Source: Hymenopus coronatus
Lineage: Eukaryota > Arthropoda > Insecta > Mantodea > Hymenopodidae
Direction of reading: 5' to 3'
Assembly: GCA_030762935.1 (NCBI GenBank)
Contig: CM060883.1
Coordinates: forward strand, 31,304,501 to 31,368,500
Length of the DNA: 64,000 nt
The notes under the pieces are model-generated. The model saw only the letters and a program-made list of their open reading frames with translations, was not told the DNA's origin and did not search any database. How positions within the stretch are numbered: position 1 is the stretch's first letter; each line of letters starts with the position of its first letter. Positions 1 through 10,742 of the stretch are shown piece by piece. Position numbers and translations under genes: made by a program.

Positions 1-163
1 TGCAATACCTTCTCTATACACCATATATATAGTACGTGTAGAGAAAGTAAAAATAGTTTTTTGGATCCAGGAGACCTCAAAACTCATACTTCCGTTGAAA
101 CCACTTGGTCAAATGTTTAGGTGGAATGCAATAACTCTGTGTATTGTAGATGGTAGAAAAATG
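1..163 (+). repeat. HTR repeat, two 3'-end pieces
   Basis: Two successive 3' ends of the hairpin-tail repeat. The first (1-54) has the terminal hairpin and the following GAGAAAGTAAAAA. The second (about 60-163) has the pre-hairpin block (GGATCCAGGAGACCTC, then TGGAATGCAATA) but a degraded hairpin. The repeat enters from beyond the left edge. Confidence 0.7.
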
Positions 164-171
164 AAGGTGAT

Positions 172-246
172 GAAATCGCTAGTATCATTAGGTCATCGCC
201 TGCGGTGCCATAGTAGTAAACGCGGGCGTTAAACACTATAAAAATA
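172..246 (+). repeat. SINE-A 3' fragment
   Basis: Carries the 3' signature of the tRNA-derived SINE called SINE-A here (CGCCTGCGGTGCCATAGTAG, then GCGGGCGTTAAACACTA). The tRNA-like half is missing, so the copy is 5'-truncated. Confidence 0.7.
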
Positions 247-1008
247 ACTATCCGGTTGGGAATTTACTTAATGAGCAGTTTTTAACGTCAAATTAGGCAG
301 CATGTTCGGGAGTTTCGATTTCCAGTAACAAGATGCGCAGATGTTTATTCCTTATTCCTTCCTTATTTTTGTCTGACTGTTGGCAACTGTTTTCGGCATT
401 TTGCTTTAGTCACCGAAAATGAAGCACACATTACATCAACGGTTCTTTCCTGTGAAGCAATTCGGGTCAGAATTCAATTACAGCTTGCTGGAAGAGCATA
501 CCAGAAAGAATGTTGTGTTCGCAGCCTTTCCCAAAGAAAACAATACTAGAACTGGAAAATAAATTGGAAACAAATGGATATCCGGGAGTGGAAAAGGCAC
601 ATCGTTCATCTAGGCTGCCCACGGCTGTTGTTGACGCAAGGACACGACTGGAGAGATCGCCTCGAAAGTCATTAAGACCTTTGTCGCAGGAGACCAGGTA
701 CTCTTCATGAGTCAAAGAGCTCCGAGTTGTATAAGACCACAAATGTCTATTAGTTGCAGGAACAGACGCAACTCATGATTTCAAGTCTAGGGGAGACTCT
801 CAGATACCAAAGTAACGATGGTAACGAAGAAATAAACACATACATTACAGAAAGAAAGAAAGAAAACCAGATGTGTTTCATTTACATGATTTTCTAACTG
901 TTCTGCAAACAACTATTCTTACAAAAGATTATTCTTATATCTACTTCATGCTAACGTTTACAGAAATAGTTCTATGGCATAGCAGGAGTATAACAAAACA
1001 AAAACGGA
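247..1008. other. No gene recognised
   Basis: Bases 245-320 resemble, in inverted orientation, 4328-4405. The small open frames around 467-742 look like chance frames, with no family motif or splice context. Confidence 0.4.
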
Positions 1009-1288
1009 CTGCCTCCGTGGTCGAGTGCGAACTGACTTCTTACCCGGAGATCCCGGGTTCGATTCCCGGCTTGGGCGGGAAGTTTTCTTTAGCCAGAATT
1101 ATTCCCTATTCCCCACAGAGTCTGGAGGTATGTATGTGGGAGTGAGTGTGTGTGTGTTTGAGGAAAATAAAATGATTTAAACCAAACGTAAAGGAACCTA
1201 CAGACAACGAGTTGTTTCATGTGCAAAGCCCCCGATATGACCTTAGATGTTAAAGGGGGCTATATAAATGAAACAATAAAAAGAAATG
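1009..1288 (+). repeat. SINE-D, near full-length, tRNA-derived
   Basis: The head resembles a tRNA, with an A-box-like GTGGTCGAGTGCGAACTGA and a B-box GGGTTCGATTCCC. The body runs GGGAAGTTTTCTTTAGCCAG to AAGGGGGCTATATAAATGAA. The same body recurs at 62623-62853. A promoter-bearing tRNA head on an unrelated tail identifies a SINE, not a functional tRNA gene. Confidence 0.75.
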
Positions 1289-1290
1289 GA

Positions 1291-1640
1291 TGACGAATTT
1301 CTGCTTGAGAAAAGCGTGCCTTTCAAAATTGTAACCAATAACAAGGAATATCTCGAAAATCGTTAATTCTACAAAAAATGTACCTATATATTACATAAAA
1401 TGTGTGTTTTAACGAGACCTACATTTTTTGTGTAAACTTTTTTGTCTGATTCTTACGATTTACTAGTTATACAAAAGTCATTCAGAATAAATAGGACTTC
1501 AGAGGATATTTCCAGAAAATTCAGAATACACACACATACACACACACATTTTATTATCTTTAAGATAGGGCAGTTTTATTCAAAATCATTAGAGCCATTT
1601 TTTGAGAAATTAGAACCATACAGGTCTTGTTGAGTTCAGT
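1291..1640 (+). repeat. HTR repeat, middle part
   Basis: Begins at the block TGAGAAAAG...AACAAGGAATATCTCGAAAA and stops after the block AGAGCCATTTTTTGAGAAA. Both ends are missing. A short (CA)n run at 1529-1551 lies upstream of the usual CA position. Confidence 0.75.
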
Positions 1641-2560
1641 AGAGCACTTAATCCAGGGGAGATTACAGGAAAAGTACAGAGGTAAAACTGCTGGATGACA
1701 AATAAATAAGCCTTTTTCACTCTGGTGATTATTTTCTGACTTTAAACATCAGCACTTTCGGTGAAGTCACCTCGACAAAACAATTATTATACATTTAAAT
1801 GTGAATGCGTTAAAACTTTCAGAAACCTTATTAACGCATATTAATTACCACTTAGTCCACCGTTGCATTCTGTTACAGTTAACACTATCTTGTAGTACAT
1901 ACATGTCGCGCATTTTCCTGATGACGAGTGACGTGTATTTCAACTCTGTAAGACAGGAAGAACTGTGGAGATTTTAGGTTTGTTACAGCTTAAATAGGCA
2001 CCTAAGGAAGATGTTCTCCTTAATGCTTATTGGTTGACACTTGGCGCTAAAAGTTACACTCTATGTCATCAGATCACATGATTCTGTTGTAATGACACGA
2101 TATGATAGACGAGTACAATGAAAAATACCCTCTTTGCAGAATACTTGGGACTTTTACCGAGTTCACACTTATAACTCTGATGCACGCAAGTAAAATAAAG
2201 AAATCCTGCACATTTTTAAGGTTTTCATGTACAATATTTAGTAAAATTCTACAGTGCAGTTTCTCAGCTTTGCCTTAGCACAAGTTGGCATAGCTAATAT
2301 TACAATTTAAGATATAAATACGAAATAATACAGTATGTTGCTTACATAAAACACGTGATTAAGCTAATTAAAATATTGTGGATTGTCTATAAATACATAA
2401 TAGCAAGACATTTGCTTTTTTTATGTAGGAACGTCAAAGACTTACCTTCTCACACTGAACTTAAATACTAAGTTTGATATATTACCCACTTTTCGTCCTC
2501 ACCATACACATTCCAGTAATACACGGAATTTATTATAGAAATGCTTTTTTAATTCGGTTG
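1641..2560. other. No feature recognised
   Basis: AT-rich sequence with no extended open frame, no tRNA-like box pair and no match to other repeats in the window that I could see. Confidence 0.4.
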
Positions 2561-2564
2561 CCTC

Positions 2565-2685
2565 AAAACAAGTATTTTCGGTGAAATCTCGGTATCGATT
2601 TTTTTGATGGAACACAATACCTTCTCTACCCCTTATGTGTAATATGCATACGTGCCAGATAAAGTAATGAACCTTGTAGGTTTTA
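2565..2685 (+). repeat. HTR repeat, 3' end only
   Basis: Contains TTCGGTGAAATCTCGGTATC, CAATACCTTCTCTA and the degenerate terminal hairpin, followed by AGATAAAGTAA. Confidence 0.7.
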
Positions 2686-3239
2686 TTCTCAAATGTTAAA
2701 TAAGACCAGTGTTTACGTAATTAAAAAACTAGTAATTTGTGGATACTGATAGGTGAAATAAAGACTTTTTAATGATTTGTCAATCTAAAAGATGGCTTTA
2801 TTATCTAAAAAATAAGGGCTCTGTAACTTAAGTGGTAAGTATGTTAACCTTTTCCGTCTGTTAACACTATTCTTGTATCTGATTACGGACACTAAGTACA
2901 ACTCTGGAAACTGCATCGAGCGCGATTCCTTCACCGTTTCCGCTTATATGTAAGAGGGGCAGAATGAACGTTGCTCATAATTAAGTGTTCCCTTGGAATT
3001 TCTCTGTTGAGCTCTGCAACTGTTTTAACGCACAATGGGCCACTTGGCATGATGCAGGCTTACCTTAATGTACATCGAAATCGAGAGTTATTTTGCTATG
3101 TTCTCAACGGTATGAATTTGTTCCAACATTTTTAACACGTCGTACAATCATCACAACCATTAAAATAGACGTAGATCACGCGATTAAAACTGAAAATCTC
3201 GATACTAATAGCAACAGAGTTGTTAAGATAACCTAGCGT

Positions 3240-3411
3240 TCACCAGGTGAAAACTGTCACAAACTGGCAAATGTGAACATTAATGTTTAAGCTATGCTCT
3301 CTCTTTGTCTCTCACACAGTCTATTTGCGGTCGGTGAGGCAAAATGGTGAGGCAATGCTAGAGAGAGAAAATGATGTTGTTTTCACCCTTAGTATGACAG
3401 TCATCTGGTGA
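3240..3411. mobile_element. MITE-like element with terminal inverted repeats
   Basis: Left end TCACCAGGTGAAAACTGTCA; the right end at 3395-3411 reads, on the other strand, TCACCAGATGACTGTCA. The ends are thus inverted with a three-base gap, around about 170 bp without coding capacity. The interior holds a second weak inversion (TCTCTCTTTG / AGAGAGAGAAAA). The superfamily cannot be assigned. Confidence 0.5.
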
Positions 3412-3699
3412 TAATTTCTGGCTAAGTGTAAAGCTAGCTTGCTAGAGGCTTTCAGAAACAGGGTATTTAAAAATAATTATTCACTAGGTATAACTCATCT
3501 AACTGTGAATACAAAACAGATATGAAGTATTTCATGGTTATAAGGAAGATAAGCAAAGGTATGGTTTTTAAAATATATTATAAACAAGAATATTGAAATT
3601 ATTTTCTTTTCTTTTACATTTTTAGGGAAGGCTCGGCACATTCCCGACACATTCCCGTATGATAAAGCTTAAAGTATTTTAAAAATTAAACCAAAACAA

Positions 3700-4293
3700 G
3701 GAATATCTCGGAAATGGTCAACTCCACGAAAAAAGTGTATATGATATAAATTGAGTGTTTTAACGGGATCTACATTTTTTACAGTAAGCTTTTGAATTTC
3801 TTTTACGCTTTACCAGTTAGCCAAAAGTCATCCATTATGAAGAGGTCTTCGGGGTACTCCCAGAAAACTGAAGATATATATTTTATTTATCATGTAAATA
3901 TATTTAATATAGGGTATTTTAATCAAAATAATTAGAGGCTTTTATTAGAGAATTAAAATTTTCTAAAATTTTTCCATGTAAAGGATTGTTTTGGGTGGAG
4001 GATTTTCCTCAAAATCTTCGTGTCGCATTCTTGGAAGATACTTAACTTAAGTACCAAGTTTGGCATTTTGCCGATATCGTCTTTTTTTTTTAGTTATCGT
4101 TTTCACAGACACGCGGACACACTGATACAAGGAACACACACACACACACACACACACATACATACACATGGATCTTTTTTCTGAAAATGCTATATTTTGG
4201 TTTCAGGTCGCATAAAATGTACATTCTGATGAAATCACAGTATCGAAATTTTGGGTGGTTTGTACTATATACTAGGCAAAGAGAGTAATAAGG
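3700..4293 (+). repeat. HTR repeat, 5'-truncated
   Basis: Runs from AAGGAATATCTCGG to the degenerate terminal hairpin. The (CA)n tract at 4137-4160 is unusually pure in this copy. Confidence 0.75.
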
Positions 4294-4996
4294 AATATAG
4301 GTAAACAACTGCAAACCTCGTTGCGGGGAATCGAAACTATCAAACATTCTGCTTAATTTGACGTTAAAAAATGTTAATTAAGTGAATTCCCAGCCGAATA
4401 ATTAAATAGAAAAATGTGTCAGTTCCATATAAATTACTCTGTATATTTGCTGCAGCATTTTTGGGCTCCACATTGTTTCCAATTTTATACTTAAATTCGT
4501 ATTAAAATGTGTACCCTTGAGAAACACAAATTAGCTGCCCATGAAAGAAAGTTTAAAGTTTGAAAACAGTTTGTTCTCAAAGTCTCGTTATCTGCTAGCA
4601 GAACAAATACCTAAATGCTCCATTTATAGCCTCTTTCCAAACGGAGAGAGACAACAAAACGTGGAAAACAAAGACCAAAGTCAACTTTTCTGTAGGGTTG
4701 CCAAATCACAAAGGAAGGTTAGTTACATGGGACGAGGAGAAACAAAACACTAAAGGGTTGCCAACTTGGCTTATCGCCACTCCTTTCGTAGCAATGCCAT
4801 TTTCGCGGCAAGAATACATTTCAATCACACAACAATAACAATGACATATACATAATTACATCAAACTTGTAAAGAACATTTTTAATTTCTCTTCCGTTTA
4901 ACTAAGGTGGGTAGAAGACGTATAATTATTCCTCTAAAACACCCGGTACCGAGTTTTTGCCAGAAATACATATTTTGGAGTCTCATAAACTAAAAA

Positions 4997-5888
4997 ATCT
5001 GATATGTTACACTCATATGACTTTCTCTAGCTTTTCTACTAAACTCCTACAAAAGATTATTCTTCTTTGTGCACAATACTAATCAAGATAAATGTTAGCA
5101 GAATGTTATTACTTAGTTCCTTATAAGTAGAAGGTAATAAGGGAATGCACTATGCTAAAGTGATTGTCAAATGTTTTAAAAGCTATCTTTATGCGATTGT
5201 CATTGCAAATCACTTCTTTGCTTGGCCAGGAGTAGAACAAAAGAAAAACAGACACTTCCTGTGTGAGAAAAGTTTAAGTACTTCACAATTGAAACCAATA
5301 ACAAGGAATATCTTGAAAACAGTTACCTTCACAACAAAAACGTAAATGACAAAAATAGTGTGTTTTGTCATGAGGTATGTGTTTTATTTATTACTTTTTA
5401 CTTACTTTTTTTACTTTTCTTTTTTTTAGCAGTTAAGCAAAATTCAGCAAAGTTCACCAGAATGAAGAGGTATTCAGAGGCTATTCCCAAAAAATTCGTG
5501 ATATACATTTTATTTCGGACATAACTAGCTTTAATATACGGGATTTTAATCAAAATCGTTAGAGCCATTTTTAAGAAAATCAAAATTTTCGAAATTTTTT
5601 CCATGTAAAAGGTAGCTTGTGGTGAGGGGATTTTTTTTGAAAATCTTCGTGTCATCCTTGGAAGATATTAAGCCTAAATACCCAGTTGGGTATTTAACAG
5701 TCTTTTTGTTTTGGGGCTATGCTGTCCACAGACATACACACACGGACCTTTTTTTTAAAAATGTTTTTTTTTGGACTCAGGGGACATATATTTCCGGTGA
5801 AATCTCGGTATCGAATTTTTGGGTGCATTACAATACTTTCTCTATCCCTAAGTACGTTGTACATATTGGGCTAGAGAAAGTAAACAAA
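4997..5888 (+). repeat. HTR repeat, full-length copy
   Basis: Complete from TCTGATATGTTACACTCATA to the hairpin and CTAGAGAAAGTAAACAAA. Its 3' end is followed immediately by the 5' end of the next copy in the same orientation. Confidence 0.85.
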
Positions 5889-6204
5889 AATCGGATGTGT
5901 TACACTCCCATGACTTTTTCTAGCTGATCTACAAACAAAGTTTTAACAAAAGATTATTCTTCTTTCTACAAAATGCTAATCGAGATAAACATTAACAGAA
6001 TGTTCTTATTACTTAGTTCCTTATAAGAAGATGGAAACTAAAGGAATTCGCTATACTAAAGTGATAGTCAAATGTTTTAAAAGTTGTCATTATGCGACTG
6101 GATTGCAAATCGTTTTTTGCTTGGCCAGGAGTAACAAAAGAAAACGGACACTTCCTGTCTGAGAAAAGTATAAGTACCTTACGATTGAAACCAATATCAA
6201 GGAA
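5889..6204 (+). repeat. HTR repeat, 5' part, head-to-tail partner
   Basis: Starts at TCGGATGTGTTACACTCCCA, directly abutting the previous copy. It breaks off at ATATCAAGGAA where SINE-A sequence begins. Confidence 0.8.
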
Positions 6205-6270
6205 CGGCCGGGTGATTAGACCACTCACCTCTCACCTAGACGGCTGGGGTTCGATGTGAGATTTGTTGTG
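6205..6270 (+). repeat. SINE-A 5' (tRNA-like) fragment
   Basis: Contains the tRNA-like head (GGTGATTAGACCACTCACC) and a damaged B-box GGTTCGATGTGAG, then switches into inverted HTR sequence. This junction joins two HTR pieces of opposite orientation. Confidence 0.7.
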
Positions 6271-6592
6271 GACAAAGCGGTGATTTTCTCAAAAATGATT
6301 CAATGATTTTGATTAAAACCGCATATCAAAGGTATTTACAGGACAAATAAAATGTATATATTCCTACATTTTCTCGCAATAGTCGCCTTCATTCTGATTT
6401 TACATAAATGTAAACCATAACAAATAGTCAGAAACTACTACACAAAAATGTAGACCTCGTTAAAACACACAATTTATGCCATATACATTTCCAAGATATT
6501 CTTTGTTATTGGTTTCAATTTTAAAGTATTTTAAAGCTTTTCTTCAACCGGAAATTTTCATTCCTGTTTATCTTGTTTTACTCCTGGCCTTG
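6270..6592 (-). repeat. HTR repeat, internal part, inverted
   Basis: On the minus strand this holds the block from AACAAGAATATCTTGGAAAT through ACACAAAAATGTAG to ATTTTTGAGAAAATCAC. It lacks both ends. Confidence 0.75.
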
Positions 6593-6626
6593 CAAAGAGA
6601 ACCTAATGTCAATTGCACAGTGGCAG

Positions 6627-6824
6627 TATGGCCGCACCGTGGCCGAGTGATTAGACCACTTGCTTCTCACCAAGGTGGCCCGGGTTCACTCCCAGGCGAC
6701 CGCATGTGGGATCTGTGGTGAATAAAGTGGCGCAGGGTTTCCCTGTTTCCCCGCCATCGCATTCCACCGGTGTTCCATCTTCGTGCCATGCATCATCAAG
6801 TGTCATCAACTTCAGTGCCATAAG
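6627..6824 (+). repeat. SINE-A copy cut at the direct-repeat boundary
   Basis: The tRNA-like head CCGTGGCCGAGTGATTAGAC and B-box GGGTTCACTCCC are followed by the SINE-A body. It breaks off at GTGCCATAAGTAG, exactly where the 3.9-kb duplicated block starts. Confidence 0.8.
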
Positions 6825-7594
6825 TAGAGGGTAAAGGGGGATTTCGGGACTCAAAGGATGCCGCCCATGTAAAACATCATGTACATATGTAACACTTAAG
6901 ATAAACATCAGCCGACAGACCACCCACACAGCGCTGCCTCTTTGCCAAGACAACAGTCTAAAAGCTTCCCCATGTACCTGTCAATCAAAGTATGTGCTGC
7001 CGGCTACTACCCCCTCCCCCTTTGCCAAACCACCTGTCTAAAAGATTTTACTTGCAGGGTTCTTAATCACTTGAACAATCGTCTTTCACATTCACAGATC
7101 AAATTCAATTTAATCGATTGACCACGCCCACTCGAATTTCTAATTTTTGAGCTACAAGGCTCATCTGCATATCAAATCGATCTAGTTTTTCACGAGGAAT
7201 CTGAATCTCTGATCATAAATACAAAATTCTTTTGATTTCAATTCGATAGTCTCTTTTAATTAAAAACACGTAGGATTTCTCTATCTCTGGCAATTCGAGA
7301 GCTACAAGGCTCATTTGCATGACAAATCAGTCTAACTTTTCACAAAGAATCTGAATATACAAACATAGTTCAACTGTCATGGCGAAAAAACTCGATAAAA
7401 TTACTGAGTGGAATATTTGATATAAATTATTAGATATCAATTGAACATGCGTTAGCGGTAATATTTTTGCAAGGAATTATAACACTCACACGATTGAACA
7501 TGTTAAAAGCTTTATTATTCAATACCAACATATGAAATGAAAAATAGCAAGAGAGAGAATTGCTTTTATAAAACCTACTAACTTATCACATCAA

Positions 7595-7965
7595 AAACCA
7601 ATATGGCGGCGAAGTGATTGTGTTTCCAACGAGCAGAGGGCACCCAACAGGGAATTGAACCTGGGACCTCTCGAACACTGAGAATGCCAACATCATTCCA
7701 ACACTAGACATTATAAATCTTAATAACGGTTCTTACACGGAGACCTACAATCAACTTTCAGTGTGGGGGGGGCCTACTAATTCATCATATCAAAACCAAA
7801 TTGGCGGTGAAGTGATTGTGTTTCCAACGAGCAGAGGGCACCTCAACTGGGAATTCAACCTGAGACCTCTCGAACACTGAGAATGCCAACATCATTCCAA
7901 CACTAGACATTATAAATCTTAATACTGGTTCTTACACGGAGACCTACAATGAACTTTCAGCGGCG
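7595..7965 (-). repeat. Tandem pair of tRNA-like SINE modules
   Basis: Two copies, about 190 bp apart, of a unit which on the minus strand reads GTTGGCATTCTCAGTGTTCG and then a B-box-like CCAGGTTCAATTCCC. Copy 1 spans about 7595-7765 and copy 2 about 7783-7965. The same pair recurs in DR2 and in the inverted arm. Confidence 0.55.
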
Positions 7966-8039
7966 GTGCAACCACGCGACTTTACTGCTATGTATAATTA
8001 AACAACCTCAAAAAGGATTGAATGTAGAATGCAATTATA

Positions 8040-8790
8040 ACACTCGCTATACATAAAAGCTGTTTTTATTCCCTTATAATCCCCTATCCAGTACAAGAAT
8101 TAACTTCACGAATAATCAAGAAACTTTAATTACACTAATTAAAATGACAATAACACTTAGAGAATTGAAGCTACAATAAAACGCCATAACACTTTTCTTA
8201 TTCCTTTATCAGCCCATACCCAGCACAAGTACAAGATACACGATTGGTTAATTTTAATAAATTTGAATTACAATTACGCTAATTAAAATGTTAATAGCGG
8301 TTAAAGAATTGAGATTACAATAAAATACTATCAGACTTTTCTTGCTCATTTATCACCCTGCATCCAGTACAAGAATGAATTCCAGCTATCCCACACTCGA
8401 AAAACTTTAATTACTATTACGCCAATTAAAATGCCAAAACGCTATTAGACTTTTCTTATTCCTTTATCATCCCATACCCATTCCACCGGTGCTCCATCGT
8501 CATTCATCTATCACCAGTATCACGCCTGCGTCGCCAAAAGTAGTTAAAGTGCGCGTTAAAACACTACCAAAAAAATCCCATACCCAGCATAAGTATAAGA
8601 TTCATGATTGGTTAATTTAAGAAATTTTAATTACAATTACGCCAGTTAAAATGCCAGTAACGCTTAGAGAATTGAAGTTAAATAAAAGGCTATTAGACTT
8701 TTCTCAACCCTTACCATCTCCTATTCAGTACGAGCATTAGATTCTCGGTTAATTCAATAAATTTTAATTACAATTATGCCTTTACTTCAA
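8040..8790 (+). repeat. Diverged tandem repeat, about 115-140 bp period, in DR1
   Basis: About six units share CTTATTCCTTTATCATCCCAT, CAGTACAAG, TTTTAATTACAATTACGC and AATTAAAATGCCA in the same order. They begin near 8060, 8195, 8333, 8450, 8570 and 8705. Divergence between units exceeds that between the block copies, so the array predates the block duplication. Equivalents lie at about 13149-13899 and, inverted, 16980-17730. Confidence 0.65.
8481..8576 (+). mobile_element. 5'-truncated SINE-A with target-site duplication
   Basis: The 3' part of SINE-A (TTCCACCGGTGCTCC to AAAACACTACCAAAAAAAT) is inserted in a tandem-repeat unit. ATCCCATACCCA is present on both sides (8469-8480 and 8575-8586), overlapping the tail by two bases. 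This is a clean retroposition signature, shared by all three copies of the block. Confidence 0.8.
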
Positions 8791-8980
8791 TTGAAAAATG
8801 TAAATAACAACTCCATTTGCAACGATGTAGCGAAATGGGTGATACAAATTCTTCACGAAATTACATCTACATGCTAATTACATACTTGGATTATACGCCC
8901 AGTGTATTCAAACATTATTCGTAACTATCACAAGACATAAAATGTTTTTATTTACGCAAATGTCAGACCTATACCAAAAT

Positions 8981-9843
8981 ATGGTGTGTTCCATTCACGT
9001 GACCTTCTATACCTCTCTGAAACAAATTATTGTTAAAAAGCTTGTACGTCTTTTTACTTCATGCTAATCGAGTAAAAACTAGTAGAAATAGTCTTCATAC
9101 TTGCTTCCTTGTAAGTAGAAGCTAACTAAGGGAGTACCATAGGTTAAAGTGATAGTCATAGTCAAAAGTTGGCTGCTATGTCACTTTCCTGTAAGAGAAA
9201 AATATACGTTTTTAAAGCTGAAACAAATAACAATGATTATATCGGAAAAAAAGGGTTCACGCCACAAAAATCATGTATTTAACATAAATCGTGTGTTTTA
9301 ACGTGCCCTACATTTTTGTGTGGTAAGCTTTTATCTATCTCTTATGGTTTACTAGTTATAACAATTTTTTCAGAATAAAAAAGGTCTTCAGAGATTATAC
9401 TCAGAAAATTCAAGTTATACATTTTATTTGTCCGGTAAATATCTTTAATATGCGATATTCTAATCAAAATCGTTAGAACCATTTTTAGAAATAAAACTTT
9501 TCCAAAAAAACGTTCCATGTAAAGGGTAGTTGGGGGGGGGGTGCTTTTCTCAAAAATCTTCGGGTCGCATACCTGGAAGATACTAAACTTAAATACCAAG
9601 TTTGGTAATGTACCGAATTTGCGTTTTTGAGCTATGCTGCCCAGTCACACACATATACACACCAACACACGCAAACACACAGACATGCAGACACACACAA
9701 ACCTTTTTCTAAACTGGATTATTTTGGATACAGGGGACCCTAAAAACATATATATTCCCAGTGAAAAATCAGCATCCGATTTTGGGTGGAATACAATACC
9801 TTCTCTATACACTATGTACATAGTAAGTGTAGAGAAAGTAAAA
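8981..9843 (+). repeat. HTR repeat, full-length, in DR1
   Basis: Runs from GGTGTGTTCCATTCACGTGA to the terminal hairpin (CACTATGTACATAGTAAGTG) and GAGAAAGTAAAAAC. Open frames on both strands across 9342-9864 are chance frames in this repeat. Confidence 0.85.
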
Positions 9844-10385
9844 ACAACTGCTAACACAATTTGAAATCACTTAGACTGCCTACAACTAACTGAGGGATAC
9901 CATACTAAAACCAACAGCTAACATGGCTTGAAATCACTTAGACAGCCTACAACTGACTCAGCAGTATTCTCTAATTTCAACACTGTAGTATAAACTATAG
10001 CTTGAAGCATCACGTACCTTGACGATTATGCATAAATAAATACCTTCAAATGAAATACCATACCAAAATAACAGCTAACATTGCTTGAAATCACTTAGAC
10101 AGACTACAACTGACACAGCAGTATTCTCTAATTTTAACACTGAAGTATAAGCTATAACTTGAAGTACTCTCCACATAACTTGACAATTATGCATAAATAG
10201 ACATCTTCAAAAAATAAATAGCATACCAAAACTAACAGCTAACATTGCTTGAAATCACTTAGACAGCCTACAACTGACACAGCAGTATTCTCTAACTTCA
10301 ACAGAGAAGTATAATTTATAACTCGAAGCACTCATCACATAACTTGAGGATTGAGCATAAATAAACATTTTCATAAACACTAATC
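9842..10385 (+). repeat. Tandem repeat, about 164-bp period, in DR1
   Basis: A partial unit is followed by three fuller units starting near 9902, 10068 and 10231. Each contains AACAGCTAACATTGCTTGAA, ATCACTTAGACAGCCTACAA, CAGCAGTATTCTCTAA and a TTATGCATAAATA motif. The array lies just upstream of the exon-like segment. Confidence 0.75.
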
Positions 10386-10675
10386 ACAATCGCTATGAAA
10401 GAAAGCCGCGCAAGGCTGCTCACCTCTTGGCTAACATATAACACAAGGGAAAACGGAAACATACTACCTATTACAAAAAGCGAAGCATGATCCGACCAGT
10501 TTCAGACGATAAAGAAGGCTGGCGACATTTTGAACAAAACATCCTAGCTCTCCCCTTCAGAGCTTTCTGTTAGAAAAACATCCTCACTCGGCCCCTCTAG
10601 GCTAAGAACAGGCAGATACATGCATTCCCCTTCCTTAGGTATACACTGAAGAAAACATGTTTTTTTTTTATGTGA

Positions 10676-10742
10676 GCAACTATATAAGCCTGAGGTCTGC
10701 AATATAGAGCTACTTATTCGATATAACCGCCGTGAAAAAGCA
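10676..10742 (+). pseudogene. Truncated exon at the end of DR1
   Basis: Bases matching 15785-15850 of the complete copy encode the first 22 codons of the cysteine-module gene (L-Y-K-P-E-V-C near the start). They stop at GTGAAAAAGCA, where an inverted SINE-A fragment begins. The first two codons sit at a TATATAAG that could equally be a TATA box. Confidence 0.45.

Larger units (their letters stand above)
6824..10742 (+). repeat. 3.9-kb direct repeat, copy 1 (DR1)
   Basis: Nearly identical to 11932-15850, offset 5108-5109 bp. Differences seen are a few substitutions (for example C/T in CCGGCTACTAC[C/T]CCC and G/T in GTAGA[G/T]AAAGT) and poly-G length changes. In order it holds a tandem SINE-like pair, about 130-bp diverged tandem repeats, a SINE-A insertion with target-site duplication, an HTR copy, about 164-bp tandem repeats, and the first 58 bases of the exon-like segment that is complete in copy 2. 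It is truncated against a SINE-A fragment. Confidence 0.9.

Noticed and set aside
1009..1080. tRNA genes at A/B-box matches (1009, 6627, 20929, 23811, 62073 and others)
   Set aside because: Each box pair is attached to a recurring non-tRNA body with an A-rich or simple-repeat tail, several show target duplications, and cloverleaf stems are imperfect. They are SINE heads.
7595..8790. CRISPR-like array
   Set aside because: Eukaryotic sequence; the repeats are long, diverged and lack uniform spacers.
9342..9864. Open frames on both strands in HTR copies (also 14452-14972 and most other HTRs)
   Set aside because: They are not conserved in frame among HTR copies, overlap on both strands, and are made partly of the CA microsatellite and hairpin. 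They are chance frames in a non-coding repeat.
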